64,000 nucleotides of DNA from Polaribacter atrinae (GTDB taxonomy: Bacteria; Bacteroidota; Bacteroidia; Flavobacteriales; Flavobacteriaceae). Shown here piece by piece: positions 46,258 to 54,872 of the stretch. How positions within the stretch are numbered: position 1 is the first letter of the stretch; each line of letters starts with the position of its first letter. The stretch spans positions 742,501 to 806,500 of the forward strand of contig NZ_CP150660.1 in the NCBI RefSeq assembly GCF_038023995.1, given 5' to 3'. The notes beneath the pieces are model-generated. The model saw only the letters and a program-made list of their open reading frames with translations. It did not search any database and had not been told where the DNA came from. The position numbers and the translations under genes are program-made.

Positions 46258-47297
46258 TAAAAAATATTATTATCAAAAAGAAAACTACCATAAAAGATAT
46301 CGCTAGTGTTTTAAACATCTCTCCTGCAGCTGTTTCAAAGGCTTTACATAATGATTCTCGAATAAGTGAGAAAACAAAAAAAGCGGTTAGGCAAGTTGCC
46401 AAGAATCTAAACTACCAACCTAACCACCTCGCAAGTGCTCTTAGAAGTGGTAAAAGCAAATTGGTTGGTGTTATTGTACCTAGAACAAATAGTAATTTTT
46501 TTTCTTCTGTAATACAAAATATAGAAGAAGTATTAAATAAAGAAGGTTATAATATTATTATTACACAATCTAACGAGTCTTTTAAAAAAGAATGCGCGAG
46601 TATAGATACTTTGTTATTTACACAAGTAGATGGTATAATTGCTTCTATGGCAAATGAAACTGTAGACTTAAGTTATTATGAAAAAGTAAAAAAAGCAGGA
46701 ATTCCTTTGATAACATTTGATCGTGGAGAAAATGATTTAAATGTAGATTATATTGGTATAGATGATTACAACAGTAGTCATTTAATAGTAGAACATCTTG
46801 CAGCTCAAGGTTGTAAAAGAATTGCACATATTGGTGGTTTTAAACGAACTCGAATTTTTAATAACAGAATTAAAGGATATATAGATGCTTTAAATAAACA
46901 CAACTTACCTCTCATTGATGAGTTGTTAATAGAAAGCGATTTAACCATAAAAGATGGTAGAGAAAAAATGCATCAATTACTAGCTTTAACGCATAGACCA
47001 GATGCTGTTTATGTGGCTGGAGATTATGCAGCTTTAGGTGCTTTACAAGTACTTAATGAAGAAAAAATTAGTATCCCTAATGAAATTGCCTTGGTTGGTT
47101 TTGGTAACGAACCTTTTAGTTCTATGGTTACTCCTTCTATTACAAGTATAGAACAACATAGTGACGAAATAGGTAAACAAGCTGCGCTTTCTTTTTTAGA
47201 GCACGTCAAAAATGATGTTATAAAACAAACACTCACCAAAAAGATTTTAGATGTAGAGTTACTTATTAGAGATTCTTCTAATAGAAAACACTCCTAA
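46233..47297 (+). CDS. LacI-family transcriptional repressor of the KDG operon
   Basis: A LacI/GalR regulator with the helix-turn-helix TTIKDIASVLNISPAAVSKA, hinge-helix NHLASALRSGKSKLVGVIVP and a periplasmic-binding-protein-like effector domain ending VTPSITSIEQHSDEIGKQAA. Start uncertain: there is no ATG or GTG in frame before the HTH. In-frame TTG codons lie at 46206 and 46233; I use the nearer, which sits within the operator. Proteins of this family normally begin two or three residues before TIKDIA, so a rare ATT/ATC start around 46264-46272 is also possible. Divergent from kdgK, with operators between; effector probably KDG or KDPG (inference). Confidence 0.9.
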   Translation: MLNRLSKYIKNIIIKKKTTIKDIASVLNISPAAVSKALHNDSRISEKTKKAVRQVAKNLNYQPNHLASALRSGKSKLVGVIVPRTNSNFFSSVIQNIEEVLNKEGYNIIITQSNESFKKECASIDTLLFTQVDGIIASMANETVDLSYYEKVKKAGIPLITFDRGENDLNVDYIGIDDYNSSHLIVEHLAAQGCKRIAHIGGFKRTRIFNNRIKGYIDALNKHNLPLIDELLIESDLTIKDGREKMHQLLALTHRPDAVYVAGDYAALGALQVLNEEKISIPNEIALVGFGNEPFSSMVTPSITSIEQHSDEIGKQAALSFLEHVKNDVIKQTLTKKILDVELLIRDSSNRKHS

Positions 47298-47348
47298 CCT
47301 TTTCTTTTTCTTATTTTTGCTACACCTATTAAACGATAATCAAACTTT

Positions 47349-47999
47349 ATGAAACAATTAATTATTTTACTTTTATTGATTATTGCTTTTTTTATTGGCT
47401 ACGGACAATATGCTCAATACAAAAGATTTAATTCTCCGGATGTAGATTATAAAAAATCGAAAGAAATAGATCTCTCATATTACAACCAAGAAGCTGTAAT
47501 TAATTATTACAAAGCTACAGGAGACTTAAATAGCTTTGTAAAAATGCAGTGGACAGTTAATGATATTGATGTTAGAACGCCAGAAGACGATACAGAAGAA
47601 ACCAAATTAGCTGTTACAAAATATGCCGATAAACTGGCAACTATTAAATACTACGAAAGTAAATTAGAAAAATCTGCTGAGTTAAAATCAAAAGGTTTGT
47701 CTAATAAAGAAATACAGTTTTTAGAAAATTCAGGAACCGATTTAGAATCTTACCAGAAATCAACTTTAATAAAGAAGATTAAAAGTATGTTTAATCCTGA
47801 TAAAGTATTTGTTTATAGTCAAAAAAATGCTTTAATATTTGAAATACAAAAACAATTAAATTTAAAAGGTTTTCATATAACACTAGACGGGGTATATAAA
47901 ATAGAAACTCTAAATGCGATTAAAGAGTTTGAAGCAAAAAACAATCTTTTAGCAGATGGTGTTTTAGATATTTTAACTTTAGACGCTCTGTTTAAATAA
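47349..47999 (+). CDS. Membrane-anchored protein with C-terminal peptidoglycan-binding-like domain
   Basis: A 216-residue protein with an N-terminal hydrophobic segment (LIILLLLIIAFFIGYG) that would anchor it in the inner membrane or act as signal. The middle is polar and unassigned. The last 55 residues (LIFEIQKQLNLKGFHITLDG, then ETLNAIKEFEAKNNLLADGV) match a PG_binding_1 repeat, suggesting contact with the cell wall. A -7-like TATTTTTG at 47312-47319 lies before it without a clear -33 element. Function unknown. Convergent with the next gene across a shared terminator. Confidence 0.82.
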   Translation: MKQLIILLLLIIAFFIGYGQYAQYKRFNSPDVDYKKSKEIDLSYYNQEAVINYYKATGDLNSFVKMQWTVNDIDVRTPEDDTEETKLAVTKYADKLATIKYYESKLEKSAELKSKGLSNKEIQFLENSGTDLESYQKSTLIKKIKSMFNPDKVFVYSQKNALIFEIQKQLNLKGFHITLDGVYKIETLNAIKEFEAKNNLLADGVLDILTLDALFK

Positions 48000-48000
48000 A

Positions 48001-48030
48001 AAAAGATGTTAGTTTTCACTAACATCTTTT
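48001..48030. terminator. Bidirectional terminator between convergent genes
   Basis: Perfect 13-base stem (AAAAGATGTTAGT/ACTAACATCTTTT) with TTTC loop, 1 base after one stop codon and touching the other. T-rich on the plus side (TTTATTTTTTG) and A-rich on the other, so it can end both transcripts. Confidence 0.9.
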
Positions 48031-48567
48031 TTATTTTTTGTTTTTATTGCCCTTAGCAGGCTTCTTTAAATCTTTTACTTTCTTTTTCTTAGGCATTTTT
48101 CCTTTTATTCTATCTTTTTCGATAATAATATCTGCCATAAATTCTGAATTAAACGTATGCTCTTTTGCTAACTTTATAAAAGTCATAGCTGTTTTGTACT
48201 CTTTTAATTGCTCATTTAAAATAGCTTTTTTAAGATATAAAAGAGCTTTATCTGATCCTTTTACAGTTAAAGCAAAATCTATAAAATCTTCTACTTCTTT
48301 ATAATCTTCATTCCATAGAAGTGTATTTATATAAGGTGTGTATACCTCAAAAGCATGAATATTTTCTGCTAAAGCTTGTTTAAAATAAACAATTGCTTCT
48401 TCATATTTATACAACTTTTCTGCATAAACTCTACCCATTAAAGTTAATGCCATTGTATTTTTATCATCATAAGATAATGCAAAATTTAAAGCCTCCATTA
48501 CCTCTTCTAAATCGAAAGGGTAGCTCTCTAATGCTTTAAAAATGTAATTATTTACTAATGTTCCCAT
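48031..48567 (-). CDS. TPR-like protein with basic tail
   Basis: The start is set at the ATG at 48565-48567 (MGTLVNNYIFKALESYPFDL); the longer frame from 48624 adds 19 residues including an unlikely leader. The 178-residue protein consists of helical repeats of the tetratricopeptide kind (NTMALTLMGRVYAEKLYKYE, EEAIVYFKQALAENIHAFEV, KALLYLKKAILNEQLKEYKT) and ends in a Lys-rich tail. No catalytic motif. Likely an adaptor for protein or RNA contact in the cytoplasm; specific role unknown. Confidence 0.82.
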   Translation of the reverse strand: MGTLVNNYIFKALESYPFDLEEVMEALNFALSYDDKNTMALTLMGRVYAEKLYKYEEAIVYFKQALAENIHAFEVYTPYINTLLWNEDYKEVEDFIDFALTVKGSDKALLYLKKAILNEQLKEYKTAMTFIKLAKEHTFNSEFMADIIIEKDRIKGKMPKKKKVKDLKKPAKGNKNKK

Positions 48568-48877
48568 ATTGTTTTGTTTATTTCTCTTTGCTAGAGAAAC
48601 GAAGTAAATCTTACAATTTAACAAGATTACTTAACGTTCTTTACAAACGACAAAGTTATTCTAATTGTTTTATAAAATTGTATTTAAGTTGATTTCTCTT
48701 GTATTTTAATATTTCTCTTCTAAATCTACAGTACTTTACTCTAGAATAATTACTAATTTAAGCAATTAAAACTCGCCTACAAAAAATCTTGCGTTAGGGA
48801 TTGCAGCGTTTGTTTGAGCTCTTTTTTCTTTTTCTGAAAAAAAGCGAGTGCGAAAAGCCCGTTTAAACGCCCAAAAA

Positions 48878-48964
48878 TTAGAACTTCTCTAACAAAAAAA
48901 CATTAAAATCTGAACTTATAATTACTTTTCCGTTTTCAACTTCTACTTTATCTGCTAATACTTT
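48878..48964 (-). pseudogene. C-terminal relic of a GH13 alpha-amylase gene
   Basis: A 28-codon open stretch ending in a stop (48878-48880) and preceded in frame by another stop reads KVLADKVEVENGKVIISS, then DFNVFLLEKF. It resembles the end of the GH13 gene at 51276-52928 (TVEVKEGKVSFTS, then KDTVVLLEKK), with about half of the positions identical. No start or catalytic part remains. It suggests the operon once ended in another amylase gene, now deleted. Confidence 0.5.
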
Positions 48965-48983
48965 TTATTTACAACTAAAAAAA

Positions 48984-49048
48984 ACACAAACACCTTATTA
49001 CCAGTTTTTAGTTTTTTTAGAAACTAAAATTACTGTCCGTGTTTGTGT
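48984..49048. repeat. Nested inverted repeat
   Basis: Outer arms ACACAAACAC (48984-48993) and GTGTTTGTGT (49039-49048) enclose inner arms TTTTAGTTT (49006-49014) and AAACTAAAA (49021-49029). Could be the operon's transcription end, a MITE-like remnant or a REP-type element. Confidence 0.6.
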
Positions 49049-49157
49049 AGTTATAGAGAATCTAACGAACTTTTTGAATTATTGATATGTAGATAAAACT
49101 CACATGATGTATTGCCATCAATTGGACTTGAAAAAATTATAAAAAATAGTACAACAA

Positions 49158-51272
49158 TTAATTCATTTTCTTAATACTAATCGCTAATCCACCTCCTTCT
49201 GCTAAAGGAAATTTTAATTTAGAAGTGCGTTGTAATTCTATAGTTTGAAACTCAATATCTAAAGGATTCTTATCCCAATGAGCATTTTTACCGTCTTTGT
49301 AAATCTTAGCTTCGTATAATTGGTTGTCATCTAAAAAACTAAAATCAATTTCAATTACTCTTGAATTTTCATCAGTAATACTTCCTAAAAACCAATTACC
49401 TGTTCCATGTTCTTTTCTAGCAATTGTAACAAACTCACCAACTTCTCCATCTAAAACTTTGGTTTCAGACCAATCTACACCAACATCTTTAATAAATTGA
49501 AGTGGTTTTGGGTTCGCCTCATAATGCTCTACTAAATCTGCAGCCATTTGAACTGGACTGTAAATAACCACATATAAAGCAAGTTGATGCGCCAAAGTTG
49601 TATTTACCTGATTATTCTTTTTATAGTCATCAAATTTAATATTAAAGATTCCTGGTGTATAATCTATAGGTCCTGCCAACATTCTTGTAAAAGCGACAAT
49701 AGGTAAATGCTCAGGAGGGTTTCCTCCATCAGAAGACCAAGCATTAAATTCTTGTCCTCGTAAACCTTCTCTAGAAATTATATTAGGATATGTACGTCTT
49801 AAACCTGTTGCTTTTATAGGTTCGTGTGCATTTACAGCTACTTGATATTTTGCTGCTTTTATGGCTGCATTGTTATATTGATTCACCATATATTGTCCAT
49901 GATGATACTCTCCTTTTGGTAAAATTTTACCAACATAACCAGATTTTACTGCATGCATTCCATATTTCTGCATTAAAGAATATGCAACATCTTGCTGTTT
50001 TTCATAAGTAGCAGTTGCTGCAGAAGTTTCATGATGCATAATAATTTCTACACCTTTTTCTTTTGCATACGCAGTAACTTCGTCTAAATTATAATCTGGA
50101 TAAGGAGTTACAAAATCAAAAACACCTTCTCTATCTTCAAAACCAATCCAACGTTCCCAACCAGTATTCCAACCTTCAACTAAAACACCACCAATATTAT
50201 TCTTTGCTGAAAAGTCGATAAAACGTTTTACATTTTCTGTGGTTGCACCATGTTTTCCATGCGCTTTTCCTGTATCTGTCCATTTTCCATCAACCATTTC
50301 CATTCCATAATCCCAAGAAGATTTTCCTAAGTGCATTTCCCACCAAACTCCTGTATATTTCATAGGTGTAAACCAAGAAACATCACCCAATTTATTTGGT
50401 TCGTTTAAATTTACAATTAAGTTAGATTGAATTAAATCTGGCGCATTATCAGTAATCTGAATCGTTCTCCAAGGGGTGTGAAATGGCAATGTTCTTTTTA
50501 CTTTATACGTTGTATTTCTAGAACCTACTAAACTACTTTTAAAAGATAATTTATCTGTATCAACTTTTAAAGTCATTCCAGAATAATTTACCAAAGCAGC
50601 TTCATGAAAACTTAAATGAATGCCATTTTTACCAACTAAAGTAACGGGTGTATTTACAGCATTTTCTGGAATGTATGTTTGCCCTAAACTTGGGTGGTTT
50701 CTTTTAACAGATGCATCAATTTCTGATAACTTTGTAGTGCTATACAAATGCTCATAAATATCCCAATCTCCAGGAATCCAAAAGGTTTTATAGTCTTCCG
50801 TTAAATTAAATTGTGTATTTTCTTCAGTTATAAAAGCTTCCGAAAAATTGTCTTGTTTTGGAAATTCATATCTAAAACCAACACCATCATTGTATACTTT
50901 AAAAACAATATTTAACTTTCTTTTTAAGTCTGATTTCTCCTGCAATTCTACTCTTAATTCATTGTAATTATTTACAACATCTAATTGCTCTCCCCAAGGC
51001 ATTTGCCAAGTTTCGTTAAATGCTGTTGTTGATGATTTAATGACTTTAAAATTATCTAAAAATGGTTTACTGTTTTCAAAATCGAAACCTAAAGAAGATT
51101 CTTTTATGATTGATTTATTCTTAAAAAAGACAGTATAAAAAGGTTTTCCTTGTTCATTTAAAGAGAATTCAAGAGAAATAGCTTCATCTGGAGAAACTAA
51201 AACCGTTTCTGGTTTCATCAAACAAGAAGACAAACTAATACAAATAACGATTAATAAAAACTTAATTCTCAT
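49158..51272 (-). CDS. GH97 alpha-glucosidase lipoprotein, inverting SusB-like type
   Basis: A 704-residue lipoprotein (ISLSSCLMKP, Cys17). N-terminal beta-sandwich, central TIM barrel with GGVLVEGWNTGWERW, and a C-terminal sheet. The inverting subgroup residues seem conserved: base Glu415 in IMHHETSAAT, base Glu484 in NAHEPIKATG and acid Glu508 in EGLRGQEFN, equivalent to SusB Glu439, Glu508 and Glu532 with a constant offset. It would release glucose from maltooligosaccharides in the periplasm. Three bases after the preceding GH13 gene; last intact gene of the operon. Confidence 0.94.
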   Translation of the reverse strand: MRIKFLLIVICISLSSCLMKPETVLVSPDEAISLEFSLNEQGKPFYTVFFKNKSIIKESSLGFDFENSKPFLDNFKVIKSSTTAFNETWQMPWGEQLDVVNNYNELRVELQEKSDLKRKLNIVFKVYNDGVGFRYEFPKQDNFSEAFITEENTQFNLTEDYKTFWIPGDWDIYEHLYSTTKLSEIDASVKRNHPSLGQTYIPENAVNTPVTLVGKNGIHLSFHEAALVNYSGMTLKVDTDKLSFKSSLVGSRNTTYKVKRTLPFHTPWRTIQITDNAPDLIQSNLIVNLNEPNKLGDVSWFTPMKYTGVWWEMHLGKSSWDYGMEMVDGKWTDTGKAHGKHGATTENVKRFIDFSAKNNIGGVLVEGWNTGWERWIGFEDREGVFDFVTPYPDYNLDEVTAYAKEKGVEIIMHHETSAATATYEKQQDVAYSLMQKYGMHAVKSGYVGKILPKGEYHHGQYMVNQYNNAAIKAAKYQVAVNAHEPIKATGLRRTYPNIISREGLRGQEFNAWSSDGGNPPEHLPIVAFTRMLAGPIDYTPGIFNIKFDDYKKNNQVNTTLAHQLALYVVIYSPVQMAADLVEHYEANPKPLQFIKDVGVDWSETKVLDGEVGEFVTIARKEHGTGNWFLGSITDENSRVIEIDFSFLDDNQLYEAKIYKDGKNAHWDKNPLDIEFQTIELQRTSKLKFPLAEGGGLAISIKKMN

Positions 51273-51275
51273 AAC

Positions 51276-52928
51276 TTATTTTTTTTCTAATAAGACAACA
51301 GTGTCTTTTGATGTAAAACTTACTTTCCCTTCTTTAACTTCGACTGTTTGATTTGAGTAAAAATCATTTACTTTTTCGCCATTATTAAAGATTGAAGAAA
51401 CAGTAATTTCTTTATTTCCTTTTGGTAAATTAAGTCCTATTACAACTTTATCATCGTTTCTAACTCTAGAAAAAACCAAACCATTTTCTTCTGAAATTAA
51501 TTCATGCTTTCCTGCTCCAACAGCCATATGATTTGCTCTAAATTGCCCTAATTTTTGCCAATGTTCTAAAATTTTCTGAGTTTCTTCTTTAGATTGAATG
51601 TCTTCCCAATTCATAAAAGATCGTAAGGTTGCATCACCTACAGTGCCTTCTATGGTTAGATCTCTTGCAGATTCATCTCCATAATATACTTGAGATGTTC
51701 CTGGAGTTAACAGTAACATAGTGGCCGTTTTATAAGGCTGCTCTCTTTCTTTATCAAAAGGCTGACCATCATCATGAGAGGTCAAATAATTCAAAATTCC
51801 GTATCCTTTAAAATCTGTATTTAAAAGCGAATCGTATTTTTGAAAAACAGCCGTTTCTGCCATTTGTTTCACATTCCATTTCAACTCAAAGTTGATTAAG
51901 CTATTAAAAGCATTGTCATAATAATTGATTTTTTCTCCACCTAAATCAAATGCTTTTCCATCTGATATGGTGTAATTATACACCTCACCTACTAAATAAA
52001 AGTGGTTATTATCTAAAACTTTTTCAGGATTATTCTTTTTATAAATAGCAAAAGCGGCATCACATTCTTTCTTAAATTCTTGCCATACAAATTCTTCTGT
52101 ATGTTTTACGGTGTCTACTCTGTAGCCATCAATACCAAATTCGGTAATATAATCTGTCAACCATTTCATAATGTAAAAACGAGGCGCTCTTGGATGCCCT
52201 GTTCTTGCAAAAAAAGCATCTAATTCTTTTACTTCTTGCTCGTAACGTCCTTCTGCTTTCCATTTCTCAACCAATTGAGGTGGCAAAGCAACCGCTTCAT
52301 TGCTTTCTGTTTTTATATCTGGTAAATTCTCTACCAAGGTACAAGAAACCGTATGTTCATAAGAATCATACGTACATGCAGGTCCTGTTCTTACCCAATC
52401 TGAAGGCCATACAGGATCTTTCTCTGTAACAGGCCCCGTGTGATTGATTACGGCATCTAATAAAATACGAATTCCGTTTTTATGCGCAATAGATACCAAT
52501 TCTTTCAAGTCTTCTTTAGTTCCAAAATTCGGGTCTATGCTTGTCCAATCTTTTGTCCAATAGCCATGAAAACCATAAGATACACCAGTACCTTCATCGG
52601 TTCCACCATGAATTTGCTCTACAATTGGCGTCATCCAAATGGCATTGATTCCTAATTTTGTAAAATAACCTTCTTTTATTTTCTGAGTAATTCCTTTAAT
52701 ATCTCCACCTTCAAAACCACGTAATTTGCCCGTTTCTTGGGTTCTTTCAAAATTGACATCATTAGTACTGTCACCATTATTAAAACGGTCTGTCAATAAA
52801 AAATAAATATTTGCGCCTTCCCAAACAAAATCTTTTTGAACTGTTTGTGTTGCTACTTTTTCTGTTGATGCATTTTCTTTACAACTAAAAATAGTTGCTA
52901 ACAAGATGAAAAAAACAAGGTTCTTCAT
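51276..52928 (-). CDS. GH13 alpha-amylase-family lipoprotein
   Basis: A 550-residue lipoprotein (ATIFSCKENA, Cys16). GH13 conserved regions: DAVINHTG, nucleophile Asp272 in GIDGYRVDTVKH, acid/base Glu315 in YLVGEVYNYT and transition-state Asp386 in YLTSHDDGQ; the N-terminal DRFNNGDSTND loop is a calcium-binding element typical of secreted amylases. A Cys-containing insertion lies around 185-196. C-terminal beta-domain. It should cut alpha-1,4-glucan at the surface or in the periplasm. Separated by 56 bases, with a hairpin, from the next GH13 gene upstream. Confidence 0.94.
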   Translation of the reverse strand: MKNLVFFILLATIFSCKENASTEKVATQTVQKDFVWEGANIYFLLTDRFNNGDSTNDVNFERTQETGKLRGFEGGDIKGITQKIKEGYFTKLGINAIWMTPIVEQIHGGTDEGTGVSYGFHGYWTKDWTSIDPNFGTKEDLKELVSIAHKNGIRILLDAVINHTGPVTEKDPVWPSDWVRTGPACTYDSYEHTVSCTLVENLPDIKTESNEAVALPPQLVEKWKAEGRYEQEVKELDAFFARTGHPRAPRFYIMKWLTDYITEFGIDGYRVDTVKHTEEFVWQEFKKECDAAFAIYKKNNPEKVLDNNHFYLVGEVYNYTISDGKAFDLGGEKINYYDNAFNSLINFELKWNVKQMAETAVFQKYDSLLNTDFKGYGILNYLTSHDDGQPFDKEREQPYKTATMLLLTPGTSQVYYGDESARDLTIEGTVGDATLRSFMNWEDIQSKEETQKILEHWQKLGQFRANHMAVGAGKHELISEENGLVFSRVRNDDKVVIGLNLPKGNKEITVSSIFNNGEKVNDFYSNQTVEVKEGKVSFTSKDTVVLLEKK

Positions 52929-52945
52929 AATTATATTTTATTTTT

Positions 52946-52978
52946 AAATCTCAAAGATTTTAAACCCCTTTGAGGTTT
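52946..52978. other. Intercistronic palindromic hairpin between two GH13 genes
   Basis: Arms AAATCTCAAAG (52946-52956) and CTTTGAGGTTT (52968-52978) pair at all 11 positions if one G-T (G-U in RNA) pair is allowed. Similar in sequence to the hairpin at 59306-59335, so likely a repeat family. Confidence 0.6.
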
Positions 52979-52984
52979 ATGTTA

Positions 52985-54862
52985 TTAATATTTAACTTTA
53001 AGTATAAAAGATTCTAATGGTTTTAGATCTACTCTAACTCTAGCTTCTCCGTTTTCTACTTTTAAAGTTGATGAATACTCTTTATACAATTGATCTTCTA
53101 CTTGGTATTCGCCGTCTTTTAAGTTCCATTTTGCAATAATATCTTGAGGTAAACCTAACTCAAATCCATAAGTATCATTTGCATTAAAGTTAGAAACAAT
53201 AATTAATTTTTCATCTTCACTATAACGTACAAAAGATGAAACTCTTTCATTATACCATTCTGTATTTCCGCGATTAAAATGATGAATATCTTGGTACTCG
53301 CCCATTAAGGCATCACTTTTAATGGTAAAGTTTAATAAACGTTTGTAGAAATCTCTTAATTCTTTTTCTTGATCCGTAGATTTTCCGCCATCATATTCTT
53401 TACCGTTTACCCAACGTTGTAAAGTTGGCACACCAATATAATCGAAAATTGAGGTTCTAGAAGGAGTTCCAAATCCTGCATTTTCTGCTCCTGGCTCTCC
53501 AAATTCTTGTCCGAAATAAACCATTGTTGGTGCCGTAGAAATTGTTGAAGAAACTACCATTGCTGGTTTTCCTTTTAAGGCATCTCCTGCAAATTCTGGA
53601 CTTGCAATTCTTTGCTCATCATGGTTTTCTAAGAAGTGTAACATATTGTGCTCAATATCTTTTAAATCTTCTTGTATTGGCGCAATGTGATCTGTTAACC
53701 CATGACCTTGCATAATATTTTTTATGGTATCATATAATTGAACTTTATCATACAAATAATCCATTTTTCCTTTTCTAATGTAATTTCTATATTCATTAGG
53801 GTTGTACACTTCTGCTAATAAAAATGCATCTTCGTTTTTCATTTTAATCGCAGAATTCATAAAACTCCAAAACTCTACAGGCACCATTTCTGCCATGTCA
53901 TATCTAAATCCGTCTACTCCTTTTGCAGTCCAATACAATGCAATATCCCTAAATTTAATCCAAGAACTAGGCACTTTTTTGTCTTGCCAAAACTCAAAGT
54001 GTTTTTTGTAATCTTCATTATCAAAACCTTCTGGTAACTCATCAAAATCTTTTTTTCCATCAGGAGAAATACCATAATTTACTTTTACAGTTTCGTACCA
54101 ATCGTTAAAATGAGGTTTTGCAGCTCTTGAGCCATTTCCTGTCCATTTTGCTGGGTTTTCATCAAATTTATTATCTGATAACGGAGATTTCTCTCCACCT
54201 AAAGGAGCATATCCATTTAAGAAATCAGGTACTTCAAACGCTTGATTTGGCACATAATAAAAATTATTATTTACATCATATTCCACCGTTTTATCATCTT
54301 CTGCACCAAAATCTTTTGTTCCTTCAGGGTTTGATAAACTTTGGTAATTTCTTGCAACATGATTGGGTACAATATCAATTATTACTTTCAATCCATTTTT
54401 ATGAGAACGCGCTATTAAAGCCTCAAACTCTTCTAGCCTTTTTTCTACATTTACAGCTAAATCTGGATTTACATTGTAATAGTCTTTTACAGCATACGGA
54501 GAACCTGCTCTACCTTTTACAATATCTGGATCGTCATTTGAAATGCCAAACTCTGTATAATCTCTAATTACATCGTGATGCGGAACACCTGTATACCAAA
54601 TATGTGTAACTCCTAAATCTTTAATTTCAGATAATGCTTTATCTGTAAAATCATTAAATTTTCCAACGCCGTTTTCTTCAATTGTTCCCCAAGGTTTGTT
54701 TGTGGTATTGGTATTACCAAACAAACGTGTAAATACCTGATAAACCACTGTTTTTTTCTCTTGATTTGTACTCATCTTTTTAATTTTTGGTGCTTTTTCT
54801 GTTGAACAACCAATTATTATTGCTAAAACAGAAACGGATATAACGCTGTATATTTTTTTCAT
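52985..54862 (-). CDS. GH13 alpha-amylase-family lipoprotein (second)
   Basis: A 625-residue lipoprotein (AIIIGCSTEK, Cys19). Conserved regions: DIVPNHVAR, nucleophile Asp322 in GVDGFRYDMAEMVP, acid/base Glu351 in FLLAEVYNPNE and Asp415 in FLENHDEQR. A long domain B contains PNQAFEVPDFLNGYAPLGGE. C-terminal domain ends KPLESFILKVKY. Subfamily not certain; similar genes in other flavobacteria accompany SusA-like neopullulanases, and the product should act on starch or glycogen fragments outside the inner membrane. Ten bases separate it from the GH31 gene. Confidence 0.93.
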   Translation of the reverse strand: MKKIYSVISVSVLAIIIGCSTEKAPKIKKMSTNQEKKTVVYQVFTRLFGNTNTTNKPWGTIEENGVGKFNDFTDKALSEIKDLGVTHIWYTGVPHHDVIRDYTEFGISNDDPDIVKGRAGSPYAVKDYYNVNPDLAVNVEKRLEEFEALIARSHKNGLKVIIDIVPNHVARNYQSLSNPEGTKDFGAEDDKTVEYDVNNNFYYVPNQAFEVPDFLNGYAPLGGEKSPLSDNKFDENPAKWTGNGSRAAKPHFNDWYETVKVNYGISPDGKKDFDELPEGFDNEDYKKHFEFWQDKKVPSSWIKFRDIALYWTAKGVDGFRYDMAEMVPVEFWSFMNSAIKMKNEDAFLLAEVYNPNEYRNYIRKGKMDYLYDKVQLYDTIKNIMQGHGLTDHIAPIQEDLKDIEHNMLHFLENHDEQRIASPEFAGDALKGKPAMVVSSTISTAPTMVYFGQEFGEPGAENAGFGTPSRTSIFDYIGVPTLQRWVNGKEYDGGKSTDQEKELRDFYKRLLNFTIKSDALMGEYQDIHHFNRGNTEWYNERVSSFVRYSEDEKLIIVSNFNANDTYGFELGLPQDIIAKWNLKDGEYQVEDQLYKEYSSTLKVENGEARVRVDLKPLESFILKVKY

Positions 54863-54872
54863 ATTTGATTTA

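Larger units (their letters stand above)
48568..49157. other. 590-base gap beyond the alpha-glucan operon
   Basis: No intact gene. It holds a short relic of a GH13 gene (48878-48964), a nested inverted repeat (48984-49048) and otherwise unassigned sequence, including a comparatively GC-rich stretch near 48770-48875. No terminator with a clear T tract was found after the GH97 gene apart from the nested repeat. Confidence 0.6.

Noticed and set aside
46148..46402. 84-codon minus-strand frame across the kdgK/LacI spacer
   Set aside because: Overlaps operators and the HTH-coding region of LacI; hydrophobic shadow sequence without a plausible start signal.
54118..54567. 149-codon plus-strand frame opposite a GH13 gene
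   Set aside because: Made almost only of Leu, His, Gln and Asn; antisense to conserved catalytic sequence, so an artefact of codon bias.
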